64,000 bases of DNA, from contig OY754331.1 in assembly GCA_963573305.1 (NCBI GenBank), positions 69,925,275 through 69,989,274 of the forward strand, in the 5' to 3' direction. This DNA comes from Pyrrhosoma nymphula (Eukaryota > Arthropoda > Insecta > Odonata > Coenagrionidae). Positions 35,261 to 47,828 of this stretch are shown one piece after another. Position 1 is the first letter of the stretch, and each line of letters opens with the position of its first letter. Below the pieces are notes generated by a model that ran no database searches, was not told where the DNA came from, and worked only from the letters and a program-made list of their open reading frames with translations. Both the position numbers and the translations under genes were made by a program.

Positions 35261-37504
35261 TTTTCGAGATTTCATGGTTTAAAATGTAGACCACCAACTT
35301 TTGCGAAGTGAAATCAGTTAAATGTTATTCCATTTACAACGAATAATCCCTGAGAGCGAGTCAATTGATTTTTGCGTACTATTTGTTTATACAGCTGATA
35401 AGAGGTAAGGATAAGGAAAACACTGCCATTCCTCAAGAATATTGACAGGCTCACGAGCATGGTTTCGATACCAGGCCTCATCATAAAGTTTCGATGGATA
35501 TGAAAATTTTGACAAGCAAAGCAGTAGTTTTCTAAATTGTGTTAATAAATATTATTGTGGAATATCTATTTCTTTTACCACCATCATGAAGAAACTCTAA
35601 AAATTTACAAGTGAGAATGCCGCATTTAGTTTTTATATGATGGTGGAAGTTTTTACAGTCCTCGGTGGAGGTCCTCTGCCATTAGTTATATAACATCAGT
35701 CATATTCACATATTTGGCTGTTATTTTCTATAATGAATAACAAGGACACTCACCAATACCTTTTTGTCTCTCGTGGATGATTTGACGCGTCTACTGTATT
35801 ATCTGCATGCCAGGAAATGTATGAGATGATGATGTACCTCTGACTTTTATCTATCTGATAGGATTTGGTCACTGACAGAAAATAAGAATATAAGTTTTCC
35901 TTAAAGGTTAAGTTACATTTGAAAATAAAATCCTGGCTCACTGAAACTCATCTCCTGGTAAATCTGTACTTTTGGATCCTGTGCTTATATTTTTAGCGAG
36001 AAAAAAGTTTAACCCTACATTATTTTCATTCATCTTTATCCATATAGAACTGATTAATATTTTCAATGATTGTGAATGCAAAGAAAAGGACTAGATCTTC
36101 CTTTCCATCCGTGAAGAATAGAGATATTGCATTTTCCATGTGATTACCATTTGGTTTTTTCCCGTGTTTATCCTAAGAGAGCCAAAAGACGCATGATTTA
36201 AAATCATTGAATTTCTTTTGACACAATCTACTTCTTTAGAGAAATTATTGCAATCTTGGCCCACTGACCTGGATATGTAAATTGTAATTTTGTCTTCGTG
36301 TTGAGCTAAAATTGCTGGTGCATAATGAAGGCTATGACGTATCAATGATACCGAATAAACGTAACGTTGTAGTTTCATCAAATAGAAAAATTACTGCTAA
36401 ACATGAATATCATCTATAACCGCTTGAGTTTAAAATTCTCAGAAGCCGTTGTATCAAAATTACTACTTACTACTTCAGCTAAAGCATAGCGTGTAGTTAA
36501 GCGGTAAAATAAATCGTATGTGTCATCCCGTTATCTTATAAAAAATTGAAGTCCTGATACTTCTTCCGTACTTCGTAACTGAAACCACTCGTAAAGGACT
36601 CAGAAGGGCCGTGGCTATTTATCTGTCCTTCAACAGTTTTTGTCTTAAAAACATCTGTCCTATATTTCCAAGCCATGGACGTCTTAAATTCGTAAGTCAT
36701 GGAATAGGTGATGATCCGACGGATTAAAGTTTTATTTATGAGGGGTGCAAACCTCCGGCTTTGCTGTGACTAATTCAAGTACTGCAGGAATTAATTAAGT
36801 AGACACTGAGGATACCCGCTGAGGATAACACGAATGTGCATACATACTTAACTGTGAATTCCTCTCATCCTTGATGACGATTTACATAAAATTATTTAAG
36901 TAATTATATATGATTCAGTTTATGAAAAATTATCATATAGATTACACTAAGAATTCCTTAAAATACAACCAATAATTAAAAATGCACAACAGAAAAGATA
37001 CCCTAATACCAAGAGAGATGAGAGTTGTATTGCATTGTCTTTCTCCAGGTCTTTAGAAGGAAGCTACGGGCGAGATTCCGAAAAGTACGAGAACCTCATC
37101 TTCTATTATGCTTTTTGTATAATCTAATTTTCAATACGTTTTTGGCGGTGACTGCGTAAATTAAATTCTACTTTGTGAAAAATTTTAACGTGTGGTATAC
37201 TTACTGTTTATATGGTTACACAATATTACTATCATTCATATCCTACTTCTCATAATAGAATAAATATTCTTTCGCATTATTTCTTCTTTGGTGTACGATA
37301 ATCTTCTAAGCATACTTATCTTGTAGTGCTTAATTTGAAAGGGAAAGGTCACCTTTGCTAATAAGAAGAAGAGCACACAAAAAGGACTTACAATTATCTT
37401 TTTTTGGCATCAGTCAGTGCAAATATGCTAATTATCTTTTTTAACTTTCATCTACTTGAATTCACCTTTTAGCTCCGAATAATAATTTTATATTGTCCTG
37501 GAAG
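35261..37504. other. AT-rich non-coding stretch
   Basis: No recognised content. Frames at 35750-35941 and 36091-36381 (minus) are unassigned. Confidence 0.35.
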
Positions 37505-37664
37505 GTTATTCGGGTTTGCCACTAGGTCACTCCTCTCATTGCTGCCGACGTTTCGGACCTCGAGTCGAGACCAATCCTCAGGGCTGTTGGTGGATGAATC
37601 TTGACTCGAGGTCCAAAACGTCGGCAGCAATGAGAGGAGTGACCAGGTGGCAAACCAGAATAGC
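37505..37664. repeat. foldback repeat with about 65-bp arms
   Basis: The left arm (37505-37569) and right arm (37599-37664) are reverse complements with about six mismatches, sharing for example cattgctgccgacgtt and cctcgagtc. The spacer is about 29 bases and includes ccaatcctcaggg. Similar CGACGTTTCGGACC plus CCTCAGG pieces recur in many animal genomes at the ends of Penelope-like or foldback elements. That link is by resemblance only. Confidence 0.65.
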
Positions 37665-38085
37665 TTTACATGACGCTATACGCCAGGAAAACACGAGACT
37701 TTACTTCAATATTATATTGCATTGCGAAAGCATCTTATGTACAGAAATAAGGATATTTGTAAGTGTCCTTTTGTTCTGGTGCTCTTCATACTATTAAGAT
37801 TTCTTAACAACAATCACCGTAGCAGAAGCAGAGTGAGTACGGCACGTCTTAAAAACTTTCTATCCAACACAGTTTCTTAATACTAAAATACTTAACACTC
37901 AATCATTTTTGGAGATATTGTCAAAAAGTTATTTTGCTTTGGAACAATTATAATTAGTACACTATGCGTGGTTATTTCCGTACACTGGATGCGAGGACGT
38001 CATTTGGCTATATGTTACTGGTAATTATGTGATTGCACTCGTATTGGCGTCATATTCTAAATGTAATATTTTTCTTTCGTTGCAG

Positions 38086-38146
38086 GTAAGGATCATTCTT
38101 CATACGTTAGTGTTTCTCTTTCTCCTTTGTGAGATATCATCAAGCG
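38086..38146 (+). other. candidate 61-nt exon or recursive splice site
   Basis: A pyrimidine-rich tract ending ttgcag at 38085 is followed immediately by gtaagg, so an acceptor is fused to a donor, the arrangement of a recursive splice site (ratchet point). Sixty-one bases later, at 38147, a second strong donor gtaagt follows. Only one frame is open through the segment; it reads VRIILHTLVFLFLLCEISSS, a signal-peptide-like hydrophobic stretch ending in phase 1. There is no in-frame ATG upstream, so a preceding exon would have to supply it. It may be a true small exon, a recursive-splicing exon or chance. Confidence 0.35.
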
Positions 38147-38885
38147 GTAAGTATCCTGAATTTTCTTCTTTCTCCTGTTTAATATAAAATATGTATCATT
38201 CGAGATAAAATCGTTCCTATTCTTAGTAAACTGGAGAATATGGAGTGGTCAAATACCCAGAATTTTTTCTACTATTATATGTAAGTTGTTCATATGACCT
38301 TTGGTCCTGTGTGCTTCGCCAATAATATCCATCAGCATTACTTCTTCATTTTTATTGTGCTATTTTAATAAACAACAAATTTATAAACGATATCCAATTA
38401 AAAGTATATATGAGATCTTTAGTTTCAGAGTTCTACGTTATCAGTTTGCTAGGCTTATTTGTAACTTGCCATACTTTCCTCGCTAAATTCATTATGTTAT
38501 TTTGATTATTAGTGGCAAACAAAAACTTTTGAAATCAACTGCAAGGACCAGCATCAATAGCGAATCTACGGAATTCTTGATCTAGTCATAATTCTTATAT
38601 ATGTCGTTGTAGACGCGTTCTTTTGTACCACCGCCTATTTACCGCCGTACGGATATCATTTTTGCCTGTAATTTTAGCCTCACGTTCGTGTCTGTAATTT
38701 ACTCAGTGTCATGATGTTGAGGATGAATATTCACGAAAAATACAGTAATTCTTATTTGTCTTTATACCTTCCATCGGTCTTTCTTTCTTCTACGACCCTT
38801 GTTCGATTGTTGACACAATATTTTAGCGTAACCATGCCATTTGCAACATTTGATTTTCATAGCTTTTTTACCCTCTTGACTATAG

Positions 38886-39098
38886 CCTTCCAAATTTGAC
38901 AAAAATGAGCCCTGTCTCTAGCTTGTGGCTCCCGCCTGTAAATGGACAAAGAGTCTATCTGATACACATTGTTGAAAAGAGGAATCTTTGTTCCATCTTT
39001 CCCTCAGCAGGAATGTTAGCGGCACGAGTATATTTTGATGGAAACACCTTTGAAGTCACCGGCTCAACGAGAATGTGTCTCCGCGGAAACAAACTTTA
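38886..39098 (+). other. candidate coding exon or coding relic, unassigned
   Basis: A pyrimidine tract and acceptor (ctcttgactatag) end at 38885. The following frame is open for about 70 codons. It includes PNLTKMSPVSSLWLPPVNGQ and later YFDGNTFEVTGSTRMCLRGN before a stop at 39097-39099. Overlapping it, a second frame runs on from about 39048 to 39239 with equally protein-like composition. This fits either a frameshifted old coding sequence or chance. No convincing donor is visible and no family is recognised. It enters in phase 2, which does not match the phase-1 end of the 38086 segment. Confidence 0.2.
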
Positions 39099-40238
39099 AA
39101 TACAGTGAAAGGGCTCAACTTTCCAAATTTACGCTTGGGCTGGAAACAAACCATCATACGGGTAGAAAGTAATCCCTCAAAGTGCTCCCTGAGAATGGAA
39201 CATCAGCTATCTAAAAGTGACAATCTTTTTTTCTGCTGAATTTAAAACTCGGAGGAAAGGTGTTTCGTAAACTACATGGAGTAATGCAGAGGTCGCGAGC
39301 CTGGATATGACGCTGCTCGGAAGATTATTAGTTCACGGTTAAAGTCTTGAATTTTTTCAACTTTGGTTCAAACATCATTATATTTTTTACCATACAATAT
39401 TGGTGGTTTTGATCCATAATAGTGTTGTGCAATAAAGCACTCATAGTTAAAAAAACGTTGCTATATTTAAAGCTTTATCGCTTTGTAAATGTCACACCGT
39501 TTTTATTTTTACCGACCATAAATAGTGCTACGGAACGCAAAAGATGCTTTATACCCTAGTGTAGTATACTTTGTGATCTAGCTTCTACTTATGCCTTGCA
39601 TTTGCTGGAGTGTGGACATATTAATGACTTTAAACTTTATGTATTACTTGTGCAGTTCAAAATTAAAACTGGAAATTCTGAATAAATATGAAATTATAAA
39701 TTCAGCAAATATCTCGAATACGATTTGACTATTGATAAACCTTCACCTCTGATGACAAACACCTTATAGTAGAATATTCGTGATGTTGTGGTGTCTACGT
39801 CTGATACTCGGCTTCGTTATCTTACTTACTTTGAATCATAATGTTGCACTTATATCTTAGTTTAACAACATGCTTGTCCTGTGAGTACTCCTGAACTCGT
39901 GGCATTAGTTCCCTGCTAAATTCTACAAGAGGACTGTGGATACGTCTAGCTAAATCTAACCTGGGTGATTTCTTTTAGATGCTAGATGTTTTTCGTAAAC
40001 AGCAGAGTTAATAACTGCTCCACATTGAGGGCGTAGGGTAAAACCGGAATCACATTCAGTCGTTGTTAACGTGCGATTTCAGGAATCGTTTGAGCGTATA
40101 GCTTTTCAATGATTTCCATCAATTCCCGATCACACAGTCATTTTTTTCTGTAACCGTGAGCATTATTTCCAAAATGTTAACGACATTCTCATTTCATTAA
40201 ATTCACAACTGACATAACATTTCTTATTTCCTGCCTAG

Positions 40239-40523
40239 CACTCTGGCTGCAGCTCTATTCAAATACGTGTTCAGGTATGGAAAACTGGTGCCATGTACGG
40301 AAAACTGATGTCCGTTTCAAATGATGGAAAAAGGGAAATAGACATTCCTTTCATTGCCACTATCTTTGAAAATGATGACTTCCTAAACGCATCATTTGAG
40401 CTGCCATGGCCGCTATCCCTGAACTTGTATGTGAAAAATGACAGATTAAATGAGGCTAAGGAACTACACTCTCCTACCCTTATAAGTGGATTTCACTCAT
40501 TATTAGACTCACGACTTGATTAA
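40239..40523 (+). CDS. candidate terminal coding exon, unassigned protein
   Basis: A good acceptor context (ctgac branch-point-like motif at about 40209, then a pyrimidine tract ending cctgcctag) precedes position 40239. The downstream frame is open for 94 codons to a TAA at 40521-40523. It starts HSGCSSIQIRVQVWKTGA, has the first ATG at 40293, and later reads NASFELPWPLSLNLYVKND, with an NAS glycosylation-type site. Composition is balanced and protein-like for such an AT-rich region. I do not recognise the family, and no upstream exon joins in a compatible phase 0. It could be a 3' terminal exon, a coding relic or chance. Confidence 0.25.
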   Translation, partial: HSGCSSIQIRVQVWKTGAMYGKLMSVSNDGKREIDIPFIATIFENDDFLNASFELPWPLSLNLYVKNDRLNEAKELHSPTLISGFHSLLDSRLD

Positions 40524-42243
40524 ATCCTCCTTCATTAGTAGCTCTAAACTCCGGATTCAAGACAGTGATTATATATTTCTTCCTTTTTAAATGCGACATT
40601 CTCTGAATGTTAAATTGAAATTCGTGTTGTTAAATTGAAACGACGTGGTAAGAACGCAAATTGACGTGGGATGCCGCCTTTATAATTCTTTGTTTGAATA
40701 CTTAACGCTGATGCTAGTTGTTTGGTAGCGTTCAGAATAAATACCTAAACCACTGGGAAGTTGATTTGTGGTAGATACATGAGATTACAGGGCTGTGAAA
40801 AAAATATATCGCCAAGTTTGTTGACAATTACCAGCATATTTTATTTAGTTCCATTTTATCTAAGCAAAGTTAAATTGAAAATAAGATATTTCTATATCTT
40901 CTGTTTTTGAGAAATGCGACAGTTTTGCCCAGAGTGATTAATTTTTTTAATTGCTAACCTCGTAATGGGAAAACGTAAGAAATATTTTTCTATTTTACCT
41001 ATTTTATCCTTTTTACCTATTATTTTATTTCTACCTATTTATCCGCTTTACCATGTGGTGGGAATAAATGACCCGAAAATGGCATTGTGATCAATGAACC
41101 TCATGAACGTACCCAATCGAGCCTAACCTGTTGATTATCTATTAAACATCATATCCTAGGAGATAAAACGTCTCATTAATCACAGTTGGCTCTATTTAGG
41201 TCAGTGATAAGACTGCCGGATAAATGATTTTCGCGAGGGTATTTTTTAACCTAGGTGAAAAAGAAATTTTCAAACTTGATTCGTTTTGCCGATAAAATGC
41301 AGTACTTCATACTCAAATAGCGTCAAAACGCAGTAATTAAAATTACATGTTTCGTTCTTTAACTGTAATCATTCATGAGTGTATTTTAGTATTTTTGTGC
41401 GGAACTGGGGCTTGAGCTTGATACTTTTTATTTGGTTTTATTTCAAACTTCGGAGCTATGCCTTTTTAAAAAGAATTTATCAATATTTATGGATGAAGAT
41501 CCTCTGGAGAATAATTTAAAATTGTTGAAGACGACGTAACATATCATTTAAGTTTATTTCAGGAATGTGCTTTTGTTATTTAGTGAATATATTAGAATGC
41601 GTCCCCATGCATAAATATTGATGTTGTTTGACGGAAAAAGGCGTAAACTGCCATATTTTGAGGAAACTGCATTATTTTCACAATTCTGAAATTGCTTTCA
41701 TAATGGAAATTTAAAAGAATCTAGAGCCGATGAAATGAATGTGTTGCTGAACTCCCGTCGCAAGCAGTCGGATATTTTTTTTTCTTCTGTCATGTTTCCA
41801 TTTCGGCGCAACTTTTAATTAATTATGCACTAACTATAATCAACTATCGCAATATACTATATATTTCATAGAATGTGTTTATCTGGTCAAATCATTTTAT
41901 GAAACGTGAATAGTTACATTAATGTTTACCCCACAAGTACGTGGACCCTTCAATACGGTGGACGACGCCGTGAATATATGCAGCACGTTGTACATAAGAA
42001 GCTTGCGGGTAGTCTTATCTTAGGTTAGTAGTACTTTTTACCTAGCTCCAACCTCTCCCAATGCATGGTTATTAAGGCGGTTGGAGCAATTTTAAATCTA
42101 CAAGTTCCATGAAACTTTACACACGTATTCTAATTAGTGAAAAATACATATAAAAGTGAAAAATGCACCGTACCGATTTTTTTGCAATTCAATGCTATTT
42201 CAATACGTAGCCATATGGTACATACATGACATGACAACATATA
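40524..42243. other. AT-rich non-coding stretch
   Basis: Contains an imperfect tandem repeat (listed separately) and, at about 42106-42140, a block shared with 32712-32748. Nothing else recognised. Confidence 0.35.
40990..41045. repeat. imperfect TTTTACCTATTTTAT tandem repeat
   Basis: Four to five degenerate copies of a unit like tacctattttat follow one another. Likely replication-slippage origin. Confidence 0.6.
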
Positions 42244-42460
42244 TCTACTATATAAAAGGCTACGCGTACGTACGTATGATAGAGTTGCTACGCATAGTGA
42301 TTAGAATGCGCACCAATAGATGGAAGAAATCTCTTTTAATTAAAATAATTTAAAAAACACATTAATTTCTATTTGATTAATTACCTAATTCAATACTTTT
42401 TGGAATTTTTGTCAATATTATAGCCTTTTTCAGCAGTTTTTTCTACTAGTAACGTGTATC
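42244..42460 (+). mobile_element. Helitron-like dispersed repeat, copy C
   Basis: The copy begins tctactatataaaaggc followed by tacgcgtacgtacg, then an ..gcaccaatagatgg.. block. The middle found in copies A and B is missing. The downstream conserved block (cattaatttc, tactttttgg, agcctttttcagcag, agtaacgtgt) matches copy B. An internal deletion relative to B explains the shorter length. Confidence 0.5.
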
Positions 42461-44239
42461 CTCTTTTATAAAATTTTCAACTATTTCCGTAATAATTCTA
42501 TCGCAGGTTTTCTTCGAAACACGAAATATATAAATTTCTTATGATATTAATTGTAGAAAACAAATATCAAGGTGTCACTCAGAGTCCAATATTCGATATA
42601 ATAGCACATTTCCATAAAATTCAGTTTTATTTCCCATAGTGCGCCGAAAACTCTAGTCATAACATGCTTTAATTAAGGAAAAATATTAAAATACAAATCT
42701 TGTACCGCTTCGATTACAGCCTGTAAGGTGATTGTCAACGCATAAAAAGATGCATGTAAGGGAAATATGGTCCGAGATTTTTTTTACTAATTACATTATA
42801 AAAATAATCACTCAATGAACCGCGATTACGACTCCAGTCACCATAGCAGAGCTGAAACAGAGAAGCTCTGGAAGTTTGATCAGAAAAACAGCTCTGTTTG
42901 TTTGCTATCAATGGCAATGGTTTCGCTACGAGTGCATTGTTAGCGAAATGATTCATACTGTACTTTTTAATGTATTTATTGATTGAATCCCATTACTTTT
43001 GAGACCCTCTTCCAAGCCGAGTTCGATTTAGCGTCCTAATTGTCATTTTTGTGGTGATCAATTAGTTTACTTACAAGTAAGTTTATGAGTAAAGGTAAGA
43101 TTATACTTCTGGTAATTGCCAATTTCCACAAAGAATCTATATTTTTTGACCGCACAGCAAACGCCAACGCTTAAATTAAACTACGAAAATTTCTCTCTTC
43201 TTTTCCATAGTATTCATAATCGCCTGGAGTCTTTTTTTCAAATATTAAATATATTTTTAACGTATAACCTCGCGAAAAATGACTTACTTTCCTTCGGGCC
43301 TTTTAAATTGTCCTCTTTTTTGTAAGATTCTCCTCCCTTACGTACAAACCTGCTGTAAAAGAATATTCTTTCTGGAAAATCCTAACCGTATTTCACTGCT
43401 GCTTCTCCAAGGCTTCTGCTACCCAGGCGCTTCGTAAACGTTTCACCGGCGGAGTTGTCATCCTTGGCTGGGCATTTATGACTATTCTAAGTGTTCCGCG
43501 ACGGCTTTTGTAGTGGTAAAACACATTCGAGGGAAAACTATAATGGAATTCCGCAAGGAAATACGCCAGCGCTAAAGGAATTAATGCCCTTAGCCAACGA
43601 CTTTGTAGGAACAGGCAAGAGATTTAATAATTTAATGTTTACGGCCTCAGAAAAGGTTTCGGGGAGAATTGGGAGAAATTCATTTAAGTTACGCTTGTCA
43701 GTTGTCGTTGACACATTTTCACTCGTCGCATTGTTTTATTCTTGATACAGACTCAGTTAGGGTAATGGTTTTGGTTAAACACTGCGCAAGCATAATGGAG
43801 GTGATTGTTCCGAGTTATTTGCGGGATGGTTAGCCAAACTTACGTCGGATATATTTGGCTGGAGGCCTCAGCTGGCTCTTTTTGCTAATTCTAACACATT
43901 CATCGACCCTTACCTCACATGAATGTCAAAACACCGTCACGAGAAGTTAATGAAGTACGTACAGGCAGTGCAGGTCGGCTGGCTTCTAAATCGATAGCCT
44001 GTTTCTGATATTTAGGAGAACTCTTCTGAGATTTCAAAAGTAACTGTGTTATGAACATTTCATTTTTCCATCTAATTCGCGATGTGAGCGCTAATATCAT
44101 TATTGAATGAATTTCCATTCAAACTTCATGAACTATTGGGCCAACTATTTCTCCAACAAACAGTTTTGACCTTTACTGAAAGTTATCTGTCAATTTTGGG
44201 CGCCTGAAGACCTCGTAAAATAACCCAACGCATTCATTT
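42461..44239. other. AT-rich non-coding stretch
   Basis: No recognised gene. A GC-balanced section at about 43380-43740 has an unassigned 84-codon plus-strand frame (43491-43745) that lacks splice or promoter evidence. Two donor-like GTAAG matches at about 43077 and 43096 are isolated. Confidence 0.3.
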
Positions 44240-45620
44240 TTGTGTTTAATTTTCCCGCTTTTTTTCTTTCCATTATTTCTTCATCCTCTTCTCCCTTCTA
44301 GCCAGGTATTACTTCCTTTTTCCTTTCCTTTTTCCGGTAGCCCTTATATGTTATTATCAGTCTTCTTAATTTTGTTCTTTCCTGTATTATGTTTCACGTC
44401 ATCCCCATCTCCTCCATGCCTTTATTTGCCCCTTGCCCCAACTGGTTGTAATTCTTACTCTAAAAGCATGAATGAAAATTCTTTTTCTAAGTTTACCATT
44501 TTCCATTCCAATTTTGTGGCCATGGAACCTGACTGAAAGAAACTAAGCGAAATTAATGTTATGATAAGTATTTTGACAGCGTTTAAACCATTTGAGTTTT
44601 CGTACACAATTCGTATGTTCTGCAATGCTAGCCGTCATGCTCCCTCTAGTTTGTGTTCGATGCTTAAATGGAATGCTCAGTAACATGGTTAAAAGTACAT
44701 CACACATGGATTTGGAAATTCAAAATATGGTTTCAATACTTTCACCTACCAGGAAACAGTCACCCATTTATTTAAAAATAAAAATCATCCTCCGGATAAA
44801 ATTGCACCCGCATATTACATATGTTTTCGTCTTAAAATTTTGATATTCAGTTAATATTTGGATTGATCATGACTCAGATTGTCAATCACCGTTTATCACA
44901 TTCTCAGGAAATATCCGATAAAGTCATAAGTAAATTTAAATGATTATGGTGGATTTCGAAAATCATGATGGTTCCAGAACTAATACTAACGCATTCAAGA
45001 GACTGGTCATGTTTGCCATAGAACACAATACAATCTTTTGTGATCATAGCACTGATGAGCCGCCATGGTGCATAGTCACCGCATGGCACTGAGCTATCCA
45101 TTTGGGGACATGGAAGTTATTGCTAAATCCCAGGCAGATGGTTGTTGTTATCATTAGTAGCAAAATACCTCCTCTTCTTGCGTTAGTAGAGTTGGAAGTG
45201 TTGGCATCATTGATACCATCTTATCTTAAATTTCTCTTTTTTAGGCTACTCTATCCCACTCTGACACACAGCATTAATAGAGTTAAAAGCTCTATAAAGC
45301 CCTCGTGTCAAAGCAAATATTTGGAGAGGCTTCGGCTCTACCTTAGCGCCAATGCGATGCGAGGATAGGTCCCTTCGGTTCAGATAAACTCTTTAGATTG
45401 GGGCGTTCGTTCAGGATAGGACGGGAGAGGAACGTGAGGAATGGGATTGCCCAGGGGCATCTCCCCCCTCCTCCCCTGAGGGTAACGCGGGAGCCTCCAG
45501 ATGGTGCCAGTATGTATAACCAGTTTAACCTACTTTATTTCCCACCATCTCACCATCATCAATTTAACAGTTTCCGGCGAATCCTTGTGAGAAAAACTGC
45601 GTGATTTCCACTGCTATCTT
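44240..45620. other. mixed non-coding stretch with pyrimidine tract
   Basis: The plus strand is pyrimidine-rich from 44240 to 44450. At 45050-45100 the minus strand has ggatagctcagtgccatgcg, an A-box-like sequence, but no matching B-box, so no tRNA is called. Frames at 44592-44843 and 45102-45368 open with TTG. The first has a hydrophobic start with an internal ATG at 44625 but no splice support. Confidence 0.25.
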
Positions 45621-47713
45621 TTTTCTTTCGTGGTTGCATTATGTTCCGCCAAAATTTCATAAATATACTCTGATAACTTTTCTTTTTTCAACGTATTTCC
45701 GTAAGTGGACGTGATTTGTATTAGCATATGAAATGAATTTAGCCTGCATCAATAATAACTACGATCAGTCGCAAAACTCGAATTTAGGCTAGCTATTTTC
45801 ACACTGAAATCTATTTAAGATTCATGGTTGGTTCAGAAAATATGGAATAACATTGTGTACCTGGAAGATTATTAAATAAATCACTAAAAACACTGATAAA
45901 TCGTTTTTTGCAGCAGCAACTCATTTTGACCCGCTATATGGAGGTCCATTCCTTTGAACTTCGACATAGCCTTTTATGTGGGAGTTATCTAATTGTTGTA
46001 CACCATTGACTAAATTAATTATCACTGTTAATATTAATCAAGTTTTCATGGTTTACTAATATTTATAACCTTTTTAGAGCTCTATAAACCTCCAGGAAAA
46101 TCTAGAGATTTTTTTAAATCACGACAATCTTCCTTCAATAAATGGGACTTAATTCAATTAATCGTTTATTTAATGAAGAACACGGAAAGAAACTGCTCTG
46201 CACAACCGACAATTAAATGAAATCTTATTTATTGATAAGCCTCAATTCCTGCGGAATAAACTTGGTTTCTGGGTGAGTTAGATTTAATAAACAATGCAAA
46301 GCACTTCACGGTGTAACGTACCGTAAAACGTGGTAAATTTGAGAGTTTTCACAATTTTTTTTTAATTTTACCACATGTCCCTCAAACTTTCATGTTCATC
46401 AATATAAGGTATGAACCATGCAAAATTAGGCTATCATTTACTAAAGTTAATTTAAAACTACCATCAGTTATTATTTTTGAAATTAATATATTATTGTAAC
46501 TATGTCACACTGAATTAAGTTCACCAAAATTTTCCTGGAATGTAAATAGAAAAATTTTTTCCGATAAATACTTACAAGATGATTTTTACTCTTTTTCTCA
46601 TTTAACTCAAAAATACCAAGAAATGTTTCAAATTATATATAAGTAATTAAAACATTTTTTTTATTTATTATTCTTAAATTATAATTACACGTGATCTGAT
46701 AATGAGTTACCTTCATAGTTCAAAATCAAATAAAATAGCACAAATTATCTGAGCTTTAAATTAACTGCTGATATCAACAAAGAATAATTACCAAGTAGTC
46801 GTTTTTAGTTGCATAACAAGTCTTCAAAATTGATCATCTCGGGCACTTAAAAAATCTACTTTTTTGATGTTCCTACTAATTTTGGTTACGTAACTTCTCC
46901 TGTCATTTATCCTATGTTTTGCATTACTTTTTGAAATGTTTATCACATGATATACCCCAAGAACTTTGCGAGCTTAAAAACTTAAAAATCGATAATCAAG
47001 CTTTTTATCGATATCATTGGGAAAAAGGTTCTCGAGGGTAACATCATTTTCGGGCCATTTTGAATGCAAAATAACGTGAAGCTTTTTGTTTGGTGACTTG
47101 CGTAGGTATCCCTTTATTTAGGTATCTGGAAGTTGAGTCAAGTTTAACAATGCCCTCTCTCCCTTTTCACTCTCATTCTTTTAAAAATTTCTTTGAGATT
47201 ATGAGAATTCGATGTTATTTCCGTTTTTTGTTTTCGTCATTTTTTCATTGATTTATTTAATTTTGGTAAACATTTTAGCTTGTTATTCACAGTAAAATTA
47301 TAAAACCACTTTGCAGCGCAAAACGACTATCTTGATCCTAACAAAATATGAGTTAATATAGGTCTATCGGTGTAAACATGTGGGTAATGATATACAGGGA
47401 CTATATACTTTACATGCAGTTAAAAGATATTAATGTTTAGCTTTATTTTTATTTCCAATATTTTATAATTTATCTCCTCCAATAATCTATGAAAAACGGT
47501 GTGCGACGTAGGTTTATCTAAAGAAGTAATTGGGTGAGTGAATATTTTTATACCGCATTCACTGTCGCAAAAAAGATTCCTAACTTGAATATAATAACTA
47601 GAATACGGAGGGATTAATTGAGCTATTGTTGAAAGGACAAAAATATGTACTCCACATATTGCTGTGTGTGACTTACCCTTCCCTGGAATACCGTTAAGTC
47701 AGTAGGATATGCA
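45621..47713. other. AT-rich non-coding stretch
   Basis: Very AT-rich, with nothing recognised. Confidence 0.4.
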
Positions 47714-47720
47714 TATATAA
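47714..47720 (+). promoter_or_regulatory. TATA-like box upstream of a signal-peptide frame
   Basis: The sequence tatataa lies 109 bases before the ATG at 47829, a workable distance for a TATA promoter with a short 5' UTR. AT-rich DNA makes such matches common. Confidence 0.2.
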
Positions 47721-47828
47721 CGATATCTAATGTGAGGACTTGTCCACGTAATGACTCTCCATGAGTTACTAACGGCTATATGGTCTTAGGAAAACATTTT
47801 TGTATCCACAAGGGAAAATCTCTAAAAA

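Noticed and set aside
40239..40523. Weak resemblance of FELPWPLSLNLYV to the PFsFsWPgtfsLiVEA motif in the N-terminal C2 domain of Delta/Jagged-type ligands
   Set aside because: Only a few residues agree. The expected cysteines and the following DSL domain are not seen, and the frame ends in a stop. Not enough for an assignment.
38086..40523. Joining the 38086, 38886 and 40239 candidates into one gene
   Set aside because: The exit phase 1 of the first does not match entry phases 2 and 0 of the others, and no donor is visible at the end of the second.
44592..44843. Hydrophobic-start frame that looks like a secreted protein
   Set aside because: The frame opens with TTG, the first ATG lies inside the hydrophobic stretch, and there is no promoter, donor or acceptor support.
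45050..45100. Minus-strand tRNA-like A-box (ggatagctcagtgccatgcg)
   Set aside because: No B-box at the right distance and no cloverleaf. Left as part of a non-coding block.
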